Part shown: piece by piece, positions 63,638-64,000 of the stretch
How the letters are laid out: each line of letters starts with the position of its first letter
How positions within the stretch are numbered: the stretch's first letter is position 1
Origin: Psococerastis gibbosa
Taxonomy: Eukaryota > Arthropoda > Insecta > Psocodea > Psocidae
Direction of reading: 5' to 3'
DNA: 64,000 bases
Assembly: GCA_963971405.1 (NCBI GenBank)
Contig: OZ020490.1
Location: 1,984,001-2,048,000, forward strand
Translations under genes and position numbers: made by a program
The notes under the pieces: model-generated
Told to the model about the DNA's origin: nothing
The model's input: only the letters and a program-made list of their open reading frames with translations
Database searches by the model: none

Positions 63638-63700
63638 GCAATGATCCACAGTAAAATTCTGTAATAGTGACCGCTTTCTGATAAAATTCATCATCATAGT
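63638..63700 (-). repeat. Second, decayed Penelope terminal-repeat block
   Basis: ATCCACAGTAAAATTCTGTA then TAGTGACCGCTTTCTGATAA parallels 62628-62690. On the minus strand GATGATGA, CAGAAA and GCGGTCACT keep the hammerhead layout, but the conserved core is altered. The two blocks are direct repeats around the coding fragment. Confidence 0.55.
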
Positions 63701-64000
63701 AACAGTTTTTTTTAATTAATTTCTTCACTTAATTTCTAGTAAGAAACAAGAGCCTGTTTTTACATCGACGACTATGCCATCTGGACTGCAGCAAAGCCAC
63801 GGCTCTAGGGGATGAACCACGAGTCCTACTGAGACCACTTTTTTTTTTAATTATTGCCTCAAGCTCTGCACGAGCAACTGGTTCGTTGCAAATACCGTAC
63901 GTCAGATTAGGCAAAGAACCAATTTTTCGGCAAAGCTTCGCGGGCAGCTGCTCTAAATTTTTGCGGCAAGTTCGAACTCGATGTATTAGGGTACTTGATA
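63701..64000. other. No gene recognised
   Basis: A short minus-strand frame (63729-63914) has no recognisable domain. Confidence 0.3.

Noticed and set aside
1-64000. CRISPR arrays, prokaryotic operons or ribosomal RNA genes
   Set aside because: The only regular repeats are zinc-finger units, minisatellites and transposon arrays; introns, LINEs and LTR elements show eukaryotic DNA.

Overview
This is eukaryotic, gene-poor, repeat-dense DNA, most likely from an arthropod or another invertebrate with a large genome. The evidence is the mix of elements: mariner, Ty1/copia with insect-style half-tRNA priming, CsRn1-like and other Ty3/gypsy copies, CR1/Jockey-like LINEs, Penelope-like elements, hAT, a THAP-bearing DDE transposase and many small foldback DNA elements. 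The species cannot be named from sequence alone. Nearly every long reading frame belongs to a transposable element. The only candidate host-type gene is a C2H2 zinc-finger array at 23.2-25.4 kb.

Layout. 0-3.7 kb: a degenerate element split by a 1.3 kb mariner copy, then a tRNA-like repeat. 3.77-8.14 kb: a whole, very young copia element with identical LTRs. 8.4-12.2 kb: small DNA transposons, including two hAT-type elements with exact 8 bp target duplications and a foldback element with a perfect 53 bp hairpin. 12.7-22.3 kb: three LINEs. A full-length two-ORF LINE (ORF1 has an SGNH/GDSL-like domain) sits inside an older LINE, which abuts a third LINE head to head. 23.2-27.8 kb: the zinc-finger array, split by a tRNA-derived SINE, plus a displaced finger fragment. 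27.9-32.4 kb: a foldback element and two tandem copies of an ~0.8 kb repeat, one holding a 2 kb inverted-repeat element and the other a LINE fragment. 33.1-37.5 kb: a broken CsRn1-type gypsy copy. 37.5-45.8 kb: foldback elements, a mariner fragment, a Penelope-like element with an inverted duplication, LINE fragments, a TTAA-flanked MITE and a GC-rich tandem array. 46.4-54.9 kb: five elements nested inside one another. 56.0-58.4 kb: a three-exon THAP-DDE transposase gene. 58.55-62.32 kb: a complete hAT transposon with an open transposase gene, inserted between that gene's stop codon and its probable poly(A) signal. 62.6-63.7 kb: a Penelope-like fragment with hammerhead-like ribozyme motifs.

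The insertion order can be read in several places because target duplications and unoccupied copies of the same target occur in the window. Families recur: six foldback elements with related ends (five at T(A/T)A-type 3 bp sites, one at GAA), several hAT families and a tRNA-derived SINE. No non-transposon host gene with a metabolic or cellular role was recognised, and there are no rRNA genes or CRISPR arrays. The copia and gypsy copies are described only as fossils.
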